From Chloroflexota bacterium (GTDB lineage: Bacteria; Chloroflexota; UBA6077; SHYK01): a DNA stretch of 34,530 nt. Positions 16,183-23,789 of the stretch are shown piece by piece. The translations under genes were made by a program, and so were the position numbers. The notes below the pieces were generated by a model that had not been told where the DNA came from, searched no databases, and saw only the letters and a list, made by a program, of their open reading frames with translations. Position 1 is the first letter of the stretch; each line of letters starts with the position of its first letter. The stretch is taken from NCBI GenBank assembly GCA_009377635.1, contig WHTR01000028.1, positions 1 through 34,530 of the forward strand. Reading direction: 5' to 3'.

Positions 16183-17439
16183 TCACAGCGAATGTCCGTT
16201 GCCGCCGACGGTGATCTGCACGCGCTGGACCTGCCGGCCCTTTGTCGAGAGCACACGAATCGTGCACCGCTCCAGGTTCACGACGTCGCCGGGTGCGGGC
16301 ACCTTTCCCAGCCGATCGTAGACCAGGCCGGCGATGGTGTCGTACTCATCGGCCTCAAGTTCGAGCGGCAGCGCCTCGTTCGCGTCGTGGATGCTCAACC
16401 GCGCATCCATGATGGCTTCGCGATCAGAGAGCAGTTGAATGCGCTCCTCCTCGACGTCGTGCTCGTCGCGAATCTCCCCGACGATCTCCTCGAGCAGATC
16501 CTCGATCGTCACGATCCCGGCCGTTCCCCCGTATTCATCGGCGACGATCGCCATCTGGATGTGAAGAGCCTGAAACTCGTGCAGCAGCTCATCGATCTTC
16601 TTCGTCTCCGGGATCACATGGACCGGCCGGACGAGCTCCGCGACCGGTCTGATTCCACTTCCGGTGCGCAGCGCTCCCGTCACGTCGCGCAGGTGCACGA
16701 GCCCCAGGATGTGATCCAGATCTTCGTCGTACACCGGCAGCCGCGAGTGTCCGGTCGCCACCAGCATATCGATCGCCTCGCTCACGGTTCGCTTCGCTTC
16801 TATGCCGACCACGTCGATCCGTGGCACCATGATCTCACTGATGTCGCGATCGCTCATCTCGAAGATGCTGGTGATCATCTCGCGCTCGTCCTGCTCGAGG
16901 GCCGACGTCTCCTCCACGGCGTCGACGAGGGCGCGGAGGTCCTCCTCCGTCATCGCCTCGCGCTCGTCCGGACGTCGCGCGAACAGTCGACGGAGCAGCG
17001 CCTCACTGACAGCGTACAGGGGGTGCACGAGAGGGACCGTCACGATCGCCAGCGCGCTCAATGGTCCGTACAGGACGCTCGCCACTCGATCGGGCCGGGT
17101 CGCCGCGATCCCCCGCGCGAAGGTCTGGACCAGGAGTGCGAGAAGCGTGGCGACGGCGAACGTGAGCGCCATCGGCGCCACATCGGGCGCGAGCGGCTGT
17201 ACGAGCAGGACGGTGGCAAGGGTGGCCCCCGCAACTGACAGCATGTACAGCAACGCAATGCCCGAGAGAAAGGGCCCGGGTGTGTGCACGACCTCGAACA
17301 ATGCCTGGGAGCGCGTCGCTCCGCGCTGCATGAGGTGGCGCAGGCGAACCGCGTTAAGGTAGCCGAATGCGGCCTGGCCCGCCGAAGCGAGAGCGAGCAG
17401 CGCGAGAAAGAGGGCAAACAGGGCGAGTTGGATCCCCAT
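16183..17439 (-). CDS. CNNM/CorC-HlyC family membrane protein with CBS domains
   Basis: 418 aa. The N-terminal CNNM (DUF21) domain, about residues 1-180, has three to four hydrophobic helices. The CBS pair follows (about 195-320), starting near the conserved [20 protein letters not shown] and including [41 protein letters not shown] is the typical end of the second CBS domain, and a C-terminal CorC_HlyC domain closes the protein. Relatives are Mg2+/Co2+ efflux or transport-regulating proteins; the old name hemolysin is misleading. The ATG at 17439 has no clear ribosome site, so the true start could differ slightly. Confidence 0.88.
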   Translation of the reverse strand: MGIQLALFALFLALLALASAGQAAFGYLNAVRLRHLMQRGATRSQALFEVVHTPGPFLSGIALLYMLSVAGATLATVLLVQPLAPDVAPMALTFAVATLLALLVQTFARGIAATRPDRVASVLYGPLSALAIVTVPLVHPLYAVSEALLRRLFARRPDEREAMTEEDLRALVDAVEETSALEQDEREMITSIFEMSDRDISEIMVPRIDVVGIEAKRTVSEAIDMLVATGHSRLPVYDEDLDHILGLVHLRDVTGALRTGSGIRPVAELVRPVHVIPETKKIDELLHEFQALHIQMAIVADEYGGTAGIVTIEDLLEEIVGEIRDEHDVEEERIQLLSDREAIMDARLSIHDANEALPLELEADEYDTIAGLVYDRLGKVPAPGDVVNLERCTIRVLSTKGRQVQRVQITVGGNGHSL

Positions 17440-17521
17440 GATTCAGGAGACGGGCTGGGGCGAATCGGCAACAGGGACGGAGGGCGCACACCCCTGCTGC
17501 CTGCTGACCACGCGCTCCCAC

Positions 17522-18481
17522 CTAGTCGAAGAGTGCACTGACGGACCGGTTCTCGTGGATCCGACGAATCGCTTCAGCAAGAAGGGAGGCCACACTCACG
17601 ATCCGGATCCGCTCATCGGAGAGGTGCGGGGGGAGCGCCACGGTGTCGGTAACCACCAGCTCCGCAAGGTGGGACTTCAGGAGTCCATCGATCGCGCCGT
17701 CCGCAAAGCAGGGGTGGGTCGCGCACGCCCGTACCTCGAGGGGGCCTCGCTCCCGCAGTACCTCGACAGCCTCGACGATCGTGCCCCCCGTCGAGATCAT
17801 ATCGTCGACGATGATGGCCACCTTGCCGCGCACGTCGCCCACCATCTCGAGGACCTCGGACACATCCGGCCGCGGGCGTTGCTTCGCGATGATAGCGAGG
17901 GGAGCGCCGAGACGCTGGCGAAAGTCGTTGGCTCGCCCCACTCCACCCGCGTCCGGCGAGACTACGACTAGATTGTCGGGATTCAGGTGCCGAAAGTACT
18001 GAACGAGGATCGCCGCCGCCCGCAGATGGTCGACGGGGATGTCGAAGAAGCCCTCGATGGCTGGCGCGTGCAGGTCGATCGTGAGGACGCGGCTCACACC
18101 AGCAGTCGCGACGATGTCGGCGACCAATTTCGCGGAGATGGGCTCGCGGCCCGCCGTCTTCTTCTCCTGCTTGGCATAGCCGAAGTACGGAATTACTGCT
18201 GTGATGCGGCGCGCGGACGCGCGCTTCAGCGCGTCGATCATGAGGAGCAGTTCCATGATGTGGTGGTTCACGGGGATCGACATGGACTGGAGAACGAACA
18301 CGTCCAGCCCGCGAACGTTCTCGTCGATCCGGATGCGGGTCTCGTGGTTGGCGAACTGACCCACAAGCGCCTGCCCCACGTCCACGCCGAGGCACCGGGC
18401 GATCTCTTGGGCCAAGGGCTGATTGGAGCTCCCGCTGAAGAGCCTGAGCCCACCCTCGGGATGCGCCTCGATCTCCATCAT
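17522..18481 (-). CDS. prs: Ribose-phosphate pyrophosphokinase (PRPP synthetase)
   Basis: Makes PRPP from ribose 5-phosphate and ATP for nucleotide, histidine and tryptophan synthesis. The PRPP-binding loop VAIIVDDMISTGGT, the flexible-loop region AKQEKKTAGREPISAK and TIDLHAPAIEGFFDIPVDHL are all present; 319 aa is the standard length. The start ATG overlaps the glmU stop (ATGA), the common glmU-prs arrangement in Gram-positive-type genomes. The N-terminus (MMEIEAHPEGG) is a little longer than usual. Confidence 0.97.
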   Translation of the reverse strand: MMEIEAHPEGGLRLFSGSSNQPLAQEIARCLGVDVGQALVGQFANHETRIRIDENVRGLDVFVLQSMSIPVNHHIMELLLMIDALKRASARRITAVIPYFGYAKQEKKTAGREPISAKLVADIVATAGVSRVLTIDLHAPAIEGFFDIPVDHLRAAAILVQYFRHLNPDNLVVVSPDAGGVGRANDFRQRLGAPLAIIAKQRPRPDVSEVLEMVGDVRGKVAIIVDDMISTGGTIVEAVEVLRERGPLEVRACATHPCFADGAIDGLLKSHLAELVVTDTVALPPHLSDERIRIVSVASLLAEAIRRIHENRSVSALFD

Positions 18482-19878
18482 CCCTCCGTCGGCAGCGCTG
18501 GCTTCTGGTTTCTGCGGCTGGGAATCGGCCGAGCCGGCACGCCCACGACTCGCCCGCCGGCGGGCACGTTGCGCGTCACGACGGATCCGGCGCCGGTCAT
18601 CGCCTCCTCGCCGATGGTCACCGGCGCTACGAGCATTGTGTCGCTTCCTACGAAAGCCCGCGCGCCGATCACGGTCCGGTGTTTCACAACGCCGTCGTAG
18701 TTCACCGTGATCGCGCCCGCGCCGATGTTGACTCCCGGGCCGACCTCAGCATCGCCGAGATAACCGAAGTGGTGCATCTGCGTCCCCGCCCCGACGAGGC
18801 TGTTCTTGATCTCCGCGAAGCTCCCCACGGTCACGTCGGCCTCGATCGTCGTGCTGGGACGGATGCGACTGTACGGCCCGATCTGCACCCGAGGGCCGAC
18901 GTCGGCCCCCTCGACGACCGACCACCAGATGCGGACATTGCGACCGATCCGCGAATCGATAACCTCGGTGCCCGGACCCAGGACGCAGCCGTCCCCCACT
19001 ACGGTCTCGCCGCGCAGATAGCATTGGGGATGGATGACGACATCCTGGCCAATGACAACCGATTCATCGACGAACGTCGAGGCAGGGTCGACGAGGCTGA
19101 CGCCGGCTTCCATGAGCCGGCTGGTCACGCGTTCTCGCACCACGGCCTCCGCGACGGCGAGCTCCGCGCGGGTGTTGACCCCGAGGACCTCCCGAGGGTC
19201 CTGCACCTTCACGGCCCGGACCGTGCACCCGCCCTGCCTGGCCTCGGCGACCAAGGCGGTCAGATATAGCTCCCCGTTCGGCGCGGGACCGATCCGGGGG
19301 AGCGCGGAGGCCAGCCACGGCACGTCAAACGCGAAGATCATCCCGTTCACTAGCTGCGTGTCACGCTCGTCGCCCGTGGCATATACCTCCTCGACGACGC
19401 GCGCCACGTTGCCGCGCTCATCCAGGATGACACGGCCGTAACCAGTGGGCCGTTCCAGCATCGCCGTCGCCATCGCGACGGTAGCGGGCGGAACGTGACC
19501 GGCCACTTCCCGGAGCGTCTGGGAGGTCACGAGAGGCGTATCGCCGCCGACGACGACCAGGTTCCGCACCCGTGTGTCCAGCTGCTCGAGCCCAACTCGC
19601 ACCGCGTCGCCTGTTCCGCGGGGTTGAGGCTGAACGACGGCGCGCACGTCCGGTGGGAGAGCAGCACGGACCGCGTCACTCTCGGCCCCCACGACAACGA
19701 TGACGTCCTTGAAGCCAGCCGCGCGCACGGCGGTGAGGACACGGCGAATGAGGGGGACGCCTCCGACCGTGTGAAGGACTTTGGGGATCTCCGACCGCAT
19801 CCGCTCGCCGCGGCCGGCCGCAAGCACGATAGCCCCCGATGCCGAATCAGGAGGCTCGTCTCTCTCTTGTCGAGCCAA
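18478..19878 (-). CDS. glmU: Bifunctional UDP-N-acetylglucosamine pyrophosphorylase / glucosamine-1-phosphate acetyltransferase
   Basis: Makes UDP-GlcNAc for peptidoglycan. The uridylyltransferase half begins IVLAAGRGERMRSEIPKVLH, where the usual GTRM is GERM. The C-terminal half is a left-handed beta-helix of hexapeptide repeats (for example VVIHPQCYLRGETVVGDGCV) with the acetyltransferase region AGTQMHHFGYLGDAEVGPGV. 466 aa is normal. The start seems to be TTG, with GGAGG ten bases upstream; no better codon fits before the nucleotide-binding loop. It overlaps prs by four bases. Confidence 0.95.
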   Translation of the reverse strand: MARQERDEPPDSASGAIVLAAGRGERMRSEIPKVLHTVGGVPLIRRVLTAVRAAGFKDVIVVVGAESDAVRAALPPDVRAVVQPQPRGTGDAVRVGLEQLDTRVRNLVVVGGDTPLVTSQTLREVAGHVPPATVAMATAMLERPTGYGRVILDERGNVARVVEEVYATGDERDTQLVNGMIFAFDVPWLASALPRIGPAPNGELYLTALVAEARQGGCTVRAVKVQDPREVLGVNTRAELAVAEAVVRERVTSRLMEAGVSLVDPASTFVDESVVIGQDVVIHPQCYLRGETVVGDGCVLGPGTEVIDSRIGRNVRIWWSVVEGADVGPRVQIGPYSRIRPSTTIEADVTVGSFAEIKNSLVGAGTQMHHFGYLGDAEVGPGVNIGAGAITVNYDGVVKHRTVIGARAFVGSDTMLVAPVTIGEEAMTGAGSVVTRNVPAGGRVVGVPARPIPSRRNQKPALPTEG

Positions 19879-19949
19879 GCGCGTTGCGCCTCCAAGGGTT
19901 GAGCCGACACGCGCTCCTGCGTGTACCGGAATTCCCTCCAGATTCCCGG

Positions 19950-20020
19950 CTGCGGAGCCAGGATTCGAACCTGGGACAAGGGATCCAAAGTCCCCTGTGA
20001 TACCGCTTCACCACTCCGCA
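19950..20020 (-). tRNA. tRNA-Gln (anticodon UUG)
   Basis: A full cloverleaf can be drawn on the minus strand: acceptor TGCGGAG / CTCCGCA with discriminator G, D-arm GTG...CAC, anticodon stem GGGGA / TCCCT around the loop CTTTGGA (anticodon TTG), and T-arm CCAGG-TTCGAAT-CCTGG. The weak U1-A72 first pair is typical of tRNA-Gln. The 3' CCA is not encoded. This tRNA is a normal target of MnmA, encoded at 3661-4806. Confidence 0.95.
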
Positions 20021-20039
20021 AGGAACCCCGGCGCTACAG

Positions 20040-20068
20040 ATGGTACCGAAGGCATGGATACGTGTCAA
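20040..20068 (-). promoter_or_regulatory. Promoter of tRNA-Gln
   Basis: On the minus strand TTGACA (20063-20068) and TACCAT (20040-20045) are separated by exactly 17 bases. The -10 box ends 19 bases before the first base of the tRNA, leaving room for a short 5' leader to be removed by RNase P. Confidence 0.75.
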
Positions 20069-20299
20069 CTCAATGGTTCACTCAAGGAGTCACAAGCCGA
20101 CTCTGCGACGAGGATCCGTATTTCCCGTTGCCGCCCAGATGCTCCTTGCCTCGTCCGGGTTCAGAAGTCCGTCGGCGACCACGAGCCGACGCCCGACTGT
20201 CTAGTCGTCCGGCTGGCTAGGCACTGACGCCCGACGGGGAGTGCTCGCCGTTGATGTGGTGGCATCGCCGGTCGGTTTGGTGGACGTGCTTGGCGTAGC
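20069..20299. other. Gene-free stretch between the tRNA promoter and alkD
   Basis: I see no gene, RNA or clear terminator in these roughly 230 bases. Several short reading frames overlap the stretch but none has a ribosome site or recognisable protein pattern. It forms the left border of the region that looks less GC-rich. Confidence 0.35.
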
Positions 20300-21019
20300 C
20301 TATATGGCCTTCCGCGGGCGTACGTAGCGGGCTCGGCTCGTCTTGTCGAGATGCTCCGTGGCGTAGCGAAGCGTGATGCGCGGCATTGTAGCGACGTGTT
20401 CGTCGAGGAAGTCGAGTAGCTTCTGGCGGTCGATGTCACCGGCGATGCGGAGCATCCAGCCGACTGCCTTGTGGATGAGGACGTCCCTGTCTTGCAGCAG
20501 AATCTTGGCGATGTTGAATGTGTCGGCTATTTGCTGGGTCTTCATGGCGATTTGTCCGGTGCTGATGATGGCCGTTCGCCGCTCGGCCATCCGCTCCGAT
20601 CGCGCCAGCTGGTAAAGAACATCGCGCGGCCTGTCGAGCAGATAGTTCCCGACGACCCAAAACCCGCTGCGGTCGACCAGGTCCCACGTGTTGATTCGGT
20701 CGTGCCGCTTGATGTAGAGCTCGAAGAGCTCTTTCTTTCGCTGGTCAGTCGTCTTCTTGTCTCGCGCCTGGTAGTCCATGATGCTAACCGCGCCCACCCG
20801 TACCTCGTGGACCGGGCTTTCGAGCATTTTTTCGACTTCGGCAAGGGGCATGCCCTTGAGCTCCTTGGCGAGCTGGAAGATATCGCCCATGCGGACACCG
20901 ATGAACTGATCGCCGTCTCGATTCTCAATCGGGGAGGCCTCCGCGTACCTGTCCAGCCACTGCTCTGATTGACGGCTCCCGAGCCGTTCCATGAACTCGT
21001 CTGCGGTCAGGTCGGTCAC
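20300..21019 (-). CDS. AlkD-like DNA alkylation repair protein
   Basis: About 239 aa, all-helical HEAT-like repeats, matching the usual size of AlkD (about 237 aa). AlkD removes 3-methyladenine and 7-methylguanine from DNA without flipping the base. The motif RINTWDLVDRSGFWVVGNYL holds the Trp and Asp expected in the active cleft, and ERRTAIIST the matching Arg. I chose the GTG at 21019: it overlaps the previous gene's stop by 4 bases (GTGA), as at another junction of this operon. A longer frame to 21202 would cover half of that gene. It is the last gene of the arsR-type operon. Confidence 0.88.
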   Translation of the reverse strand: MTDLTADEFMERLGSRQSEQWLDRYAEASPIENRDGDQFIGVRMGDIFQLAKELKGMPLAEVEKMLESPVHEVRVGAVSIMDYQARDKKTTDQRKKELFELYIKRHDRINTWDLVDRSGFWVVGNYLLDRPRDVLYQLARSERMAERRTAIISTGQIAMKTQQIADTFNIAKILLQDRDVLIHKAVGWMLRIAGDIDRQKLLDFLDEHVATMPRITLRYATEHLDKTSRARYVRPRKAI

Positions 21020-21432
21020 GTTACCGTCATTTTTGTACCGTGATGAGAAGTTGCCAGGTAGAGCTTCCCGCCGAGCCAGGCAACCGGCAATGCCATCAGT
21101 GTGAGCACGACCCCGAACCATACTGGCTGCGAGTCGCTCATAGCGACAGAGCCGAGAGCGCTCAAGACTACGCCAGCCACGCCGAGGGCCAGCGCGTGCC
21201 ACATAGGCCGACTAGGCGCGAGTCTGGCCGCGAGATAACATCCGGCCAGCGAGAACGCCGCCCGATAGCCGAGCACCCCACCTAGCAACAGATCATCGCC
21301 CACGAGCGGCAGCGTATCCTCGGGCAATACCCCAGCATTCTCCAGTACCGTGTCCGCGGCTGTCGATAGTACGGTGATGACGGCAAAGCCGGCTATGACG
21401 GCGCCAATACTTCTAAATGTGTTTCTGCCCAC
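21016..21432 (-). CDS. Small four-helix membrane protein
   Basis: 138 aa, unrecognised. About four transmembrane helices can be seen: SIGAVIAGFAVITVLSTAAD, LLLGGVLGYRAAFSLAGCYL, MWHALALGVAGVVLSALGSV and WFGVVLTLMALPVAWLGGKL. The start is GTG, with GGAGAATAGTC upstream, and overlaps the SRPBCC gene by 20 bases; the end overlaps alkD by 4. Small membrane proteins of this kind are common beside ArsR-SRPBCC pairs, but the role is unknown. Confidence 0.75.
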   Translation of the reverse strand: MGRNTFRSIGAVIAGFAVITVLSTAADTVLENAGVLPEDTLPLVGDDLLLGGVLGYRAAFSLAGCYLAARLAPSRPMWHALALGVAGVVLSALGSVAMSDSQPVWFGVVLTLMALPVAWLGGKLYLATSHHGTKMTVT

Positions 21433-21925
21433 GACTATTCTCCGTTGCCTTCTTCATTTTCTCAATGCACTGCTCCATGCCTAGTTTAGAATTCTCCATC
21501 ATCTGCCCGGCGGGCCAGTTGTATTCGGCAAGAGTTACTTCGGTCCGGCCGTTGCCCAAGTTGTTGAAGGTCACGACATTCAACAGGTCCCGCGGAAAGT
21601 CCGCCGGCATCCCGATGGATACTGGATCGATTGCACGGCCATCTTTGTCCGCAAGGTTGTGCAGATATTCGATTCGCTCCAGCGACACAATTTTTATATA
21701 GTGCAGGGTACTGTAGTGTTCAGGAAAGCCGAGTCTTCGGGATATCATACTGACGAGCGATGTGCCGCCTTCACGGAAATCGAGATTCGCTACTGGGCAA
21801 TCGAAGAGGTCCGGTCCCCACCACTTCTTGAACATGTCCGGGTCTGTCCAAAGTGTCCATACGCGCTCGACGGGTGCATCAAAGACGCGCCTAGTCACGA
21901 TATCGTGGTTCTGGTTATTGGTCAC
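21413..21925 (-). CDS. SRPBCC (AHSA1-type) domain protein
   Basis: 170 aa with the helix-grip fold of the START/AHSA1 group: the N-terminal RRVFDAPVERVWTLWTDPDM, then KKWWGPDLFDCPVANLDFRE and a C-terminal long helix (MENSKLGMEQCIEKMKKATE). Such proteins hold a hydrophobic ligand; the ligand here is unknown. The start is GTG, overlapping the arsR stop by 4 bases. The pairing of an ArsR-type regulator with an SRPBCC protein is very common and suggests that the two act together on one signal or ligand. Confidence 0.87.
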   Translation of the reverse strand: MTNNQNHDIVTRRVFDAPVERVWTLWTDPDMFKKWWGPDLFDCPVANLDFREGGTSLVSMISRRLGFPEHYSTLHYIKIVSLERIEYLHNLADKDGRAIDPVSIGMPADFPRDLLNVVTFNNLGNGRTEVTLAEYNWPAGQMMENSKLGMEQCIEKMKKATENSRGQKHI

Positions 21926-22224
21926 GTGTCCTCCTGTTGCTGCTTCATCACGTCTTCCATGCGGTCGAAACGACGGCTCATCTGCGCTGCCCAGTCCGCC
22001 AGCTCGTGAATCGCCTCAGGGTTCAGTTCGTAAATCCGCTGCTGGGCACGGCGCTCTACCGTGACCAATCTCGCATCGAGCAGGACCTTCAGGTGTTGCG
22101 AGATGGCAGAAGGGGTGACGTCGAATCTCTCGCAGATGTCTGTAGCCGATAACTGACCTCGACGTGCCAGCAACTCGGCAATGTTCCGGCGAGTCGGTAC
22201 GGCCAGGGCAGCGAATGTGTCCAT
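21922..22224 (-). CDS. ArsR-family winged-helix regulator
   Basis: 100 aa. The helix-turn-helix reads SATDICERFDVTPSAISQHL, followed by the wing (LVTVERRAQQRIYELN). There is only one cysteine and no clear metal-binding set, so this is probably not a metal sensor but one of the ArsR proteins that travel with SRPBCC genes. It is the first gene of the four-gene operon and lies directly behind a -10 box, so its mRNA has little or no leader. A palindrome over the start (22222-22235) suggests that it represses itself. Confidence 0.9.
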   Translation of the reverse strand: MDTFAALAVPTRRNIAELLARRGQLSATDICERFDVTPSAISQHLKVLLDARLVTVERRAQQRIYELNPEAIHELADWAAQMSRRFDRMEDVMKQQQEDT

Positions 22225-22235
22225 AGAACGCTATG
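22222..22235. promoter_or_regulatory. Candidate operator of the ArsR-type regulator
   Basis: CATAG-AACG-CTATG is a perfect 5+4+5 inverted repeat. It covers the arsR start codon and reaches into the -10 box, where a bound regulator would block transcription. A second, looser one (ACTA-CTTAATT-TAGT) lies nearby, in the spacer and -35 region. Confidence 0.45.
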
Positions 22236-22261
22236 ATAAAGCAACTACTTAATTTAGTCAA
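22233..22261 (-). promoter_or_regulatory. Promoter of the arsR-SRPBCC-membrane-alkD operon
   Basis: On the minus strand TTGACT (22256-22261) and TATCAT (22233-22238) are 17 bases apart. Only 8 bases separate the -10 box from the ATG of the regulator, so transcription should start at or within one or two bases of the start codon. Confidence 0.7.
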
Positions 22262-22526
22262 TGCTAATGCATCGCCCACGTAGCGCGGATCCGTCACCTG
22301 GCGGGACGGCCGGCGAAGCCGATCGATTGCCGACAGTGCTGGATTCCAGAACATTATCTGACGAGCTGTGGATGCTCCCGGCTGAGGCGTGACCCCAGCC
22401 ACGGAGCAGCACCGCGCACCCCAGGGGCTGCGGCAGGTTCCGACCAGCCCCTATCGCAGCTAAAATACACTGGCTTCTCTCACCGAGCGGGCTAAGCCAT
22501 GTCTCGCCTCCGGACGGGGACAGTCC
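22262..22526. other. Intergenic region before the truncated helicase
   Basis: About 265 bases with no supported gene. GGGGCTG (22424-22430) and CAGCCCC (22445-22451) form a 7-base-pair hairpin with a 14-base loop. A possible promoter for the helicase, TTCCGA (22438-22443) and TAAAAT (22461-22466) with 17 bases between, overlaps this hairpin. The left half shows no structure I can name. Confidence 0.35.
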
Positions 22527-23582
22527 ATGCCGCGGATCTTCGACAACATCGACCTGCAGCTGCTGCCGGCCCTGCAGGACACGCTCCGCATCTCGGAGCG
22601 GGCCGATTTCTGCGTGGGCTACTTCAATCTGCGCGGCTGGCGCCTCCTTGGCGGGCTGATCGACGAGTGGGACCCGGCTCAGGGACAGGCATGCCGGCTT
22701 CTGGTCGGAATGCAGCCTCCTCCGGAAGAGCAGCTCCGGTCAGCGCTGAGCCTGGCCCCCGCCGATGGGCAGATCGACCAGCAGACGGCCCTGCGCCTCA
22801 AGCGCCAGATGGCGGAGCAGTTCCGCAACCAGCTCATGATGGGTGCGCCGACCAACGCCGACGAAGAAGCCCTGCGCTGCTTGGCTCGCCAGATCCAAGA
22901 GAAGAAGGTCGTCGTCAAGCTGTTCGCTCGGTTCCCCCTGCACGCCAAGCTCTACCTGCTCCACCGGCCGGACCCGAACAACCCCTCCACCGGGTTCGTC
23001 GGCAGCAGCAACCTGACGCTGGCCGGCCTCTCGAAGCAGGGCGAACTCAACGTCGATGTCCTCGACCAGGACGCGTGTCACAAATTACAGCAGTGGTTCG
23101 ATGACCGCTGGAACGACAACCGGTGTCTCGATATCTCGGATGAGCTGGTCGAGATCATCAACACCAGCTGGGCTCGCGAGGAGCTGGTCCCGCCCTATCT
23201 CATCTACCTGAAGATGGCCTACCATCTCTCGCAGGAGGCTCGGGCTGGGCTCTCAGAGTTCCGCATCCCCCGCGACTTCGGCTACATGCTGCTGGAGTTT
23301 CAGACGGCTGCCGTAAAGATCGCAGCGCGCCATCTCAACCGGCGCGGCGGGGTCCTCCTCGGAGACGTGGTGGGTCTCGGGAAAACGCTGATGGCGACCG
23401 CGCTGGCCCGCATCTTCCAGGACGACTTCGGGCTGGAGACACTCATCCTGTGTCCGCCCAATCTGATCCCGATGTGGGAGGACCACAAGGATCAATTCCG
23501 GCTGGTCGGGCGAGTACTGTCGATTGACAGCACTCCGCGCGAGCTCCCTGACCTCCGGTGTCGCGATCACGGTTCAATGTAG
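22527..23582 (+). pseudogene. Truncated PLD-domain SNF2-like helicase
   Basis: 351 codons remain. The first part (to about residue 200) is a phospholipase-D-like nuclease domain with the H139-x-K motif in LHAKLYLLHRP and GFVGSSNLTLAG. After a linker, a superfamily-2 helicase starts near YMLLEFQTAAVKIAARHLNR, with Walker A GDVVGLGKT at residues 279-287 and LILCPPNLIPMWEDH. The frame ends soon after, before the Walker B (DE-x-H) motif and the whole second RecA domain; intact relatives have about 1000 residues. Helicases with this layout are frequent in anti-phage islands. The remaining PLD domain could still be made, but the ATPase cannot work. Confidence 0.8.
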
Positions 23583-23789
23583 TGGTACCACACGAGGAAG
23601 CAATCGTGCAGTAATGGCTACGCAGCCATCCGGAGGCCGATGACCGATTCTATCGAAGATTCCTTCAACCGACGCATCCCTTCAACTCTTCGTGCGTCCC
23701 GCTGCGCTACTTGAAGCACCGCGAGTTCACCGTTATTCTCTGCTTGGCTTTCATCACTTGGCGAACAACACTCTCCCAATGGGCGAACC
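23583..23789. other. Junction between the broken helicase and the DUF4011 gene
   Basis: No intact gene. A perfect 10-base palindrome GTGGTACCAC starts at 23582, at the very end of the truncated gene. One frame, interrupted by a TAA, reads VVVPHEEAIVQ, stop, WLRSHPEADDRFYRRFL, then PLRYLKHREFTVILC and more, which looks protein-like but which I cannot assign; it may be debris of a transposase or of lost sequence. This is where most of the helicase gene was deleted or replaced. Confidence 0.4.

Noticed and set aside
19950-20020. tRNA-Gln as an attachment site for the neighbouring island
   Set aside because: The island lies on the 5' side of the tRNA, not at its 3' end, and I found no integrase and no repeated copy of the tRNA 3' end.
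22016-22402. A 128-codon minus-strand frame reading upstream of the arsR-type gene
   Set aside because: It overlaps that gene in another frame, crosses its promoter and has no recognisable domain.
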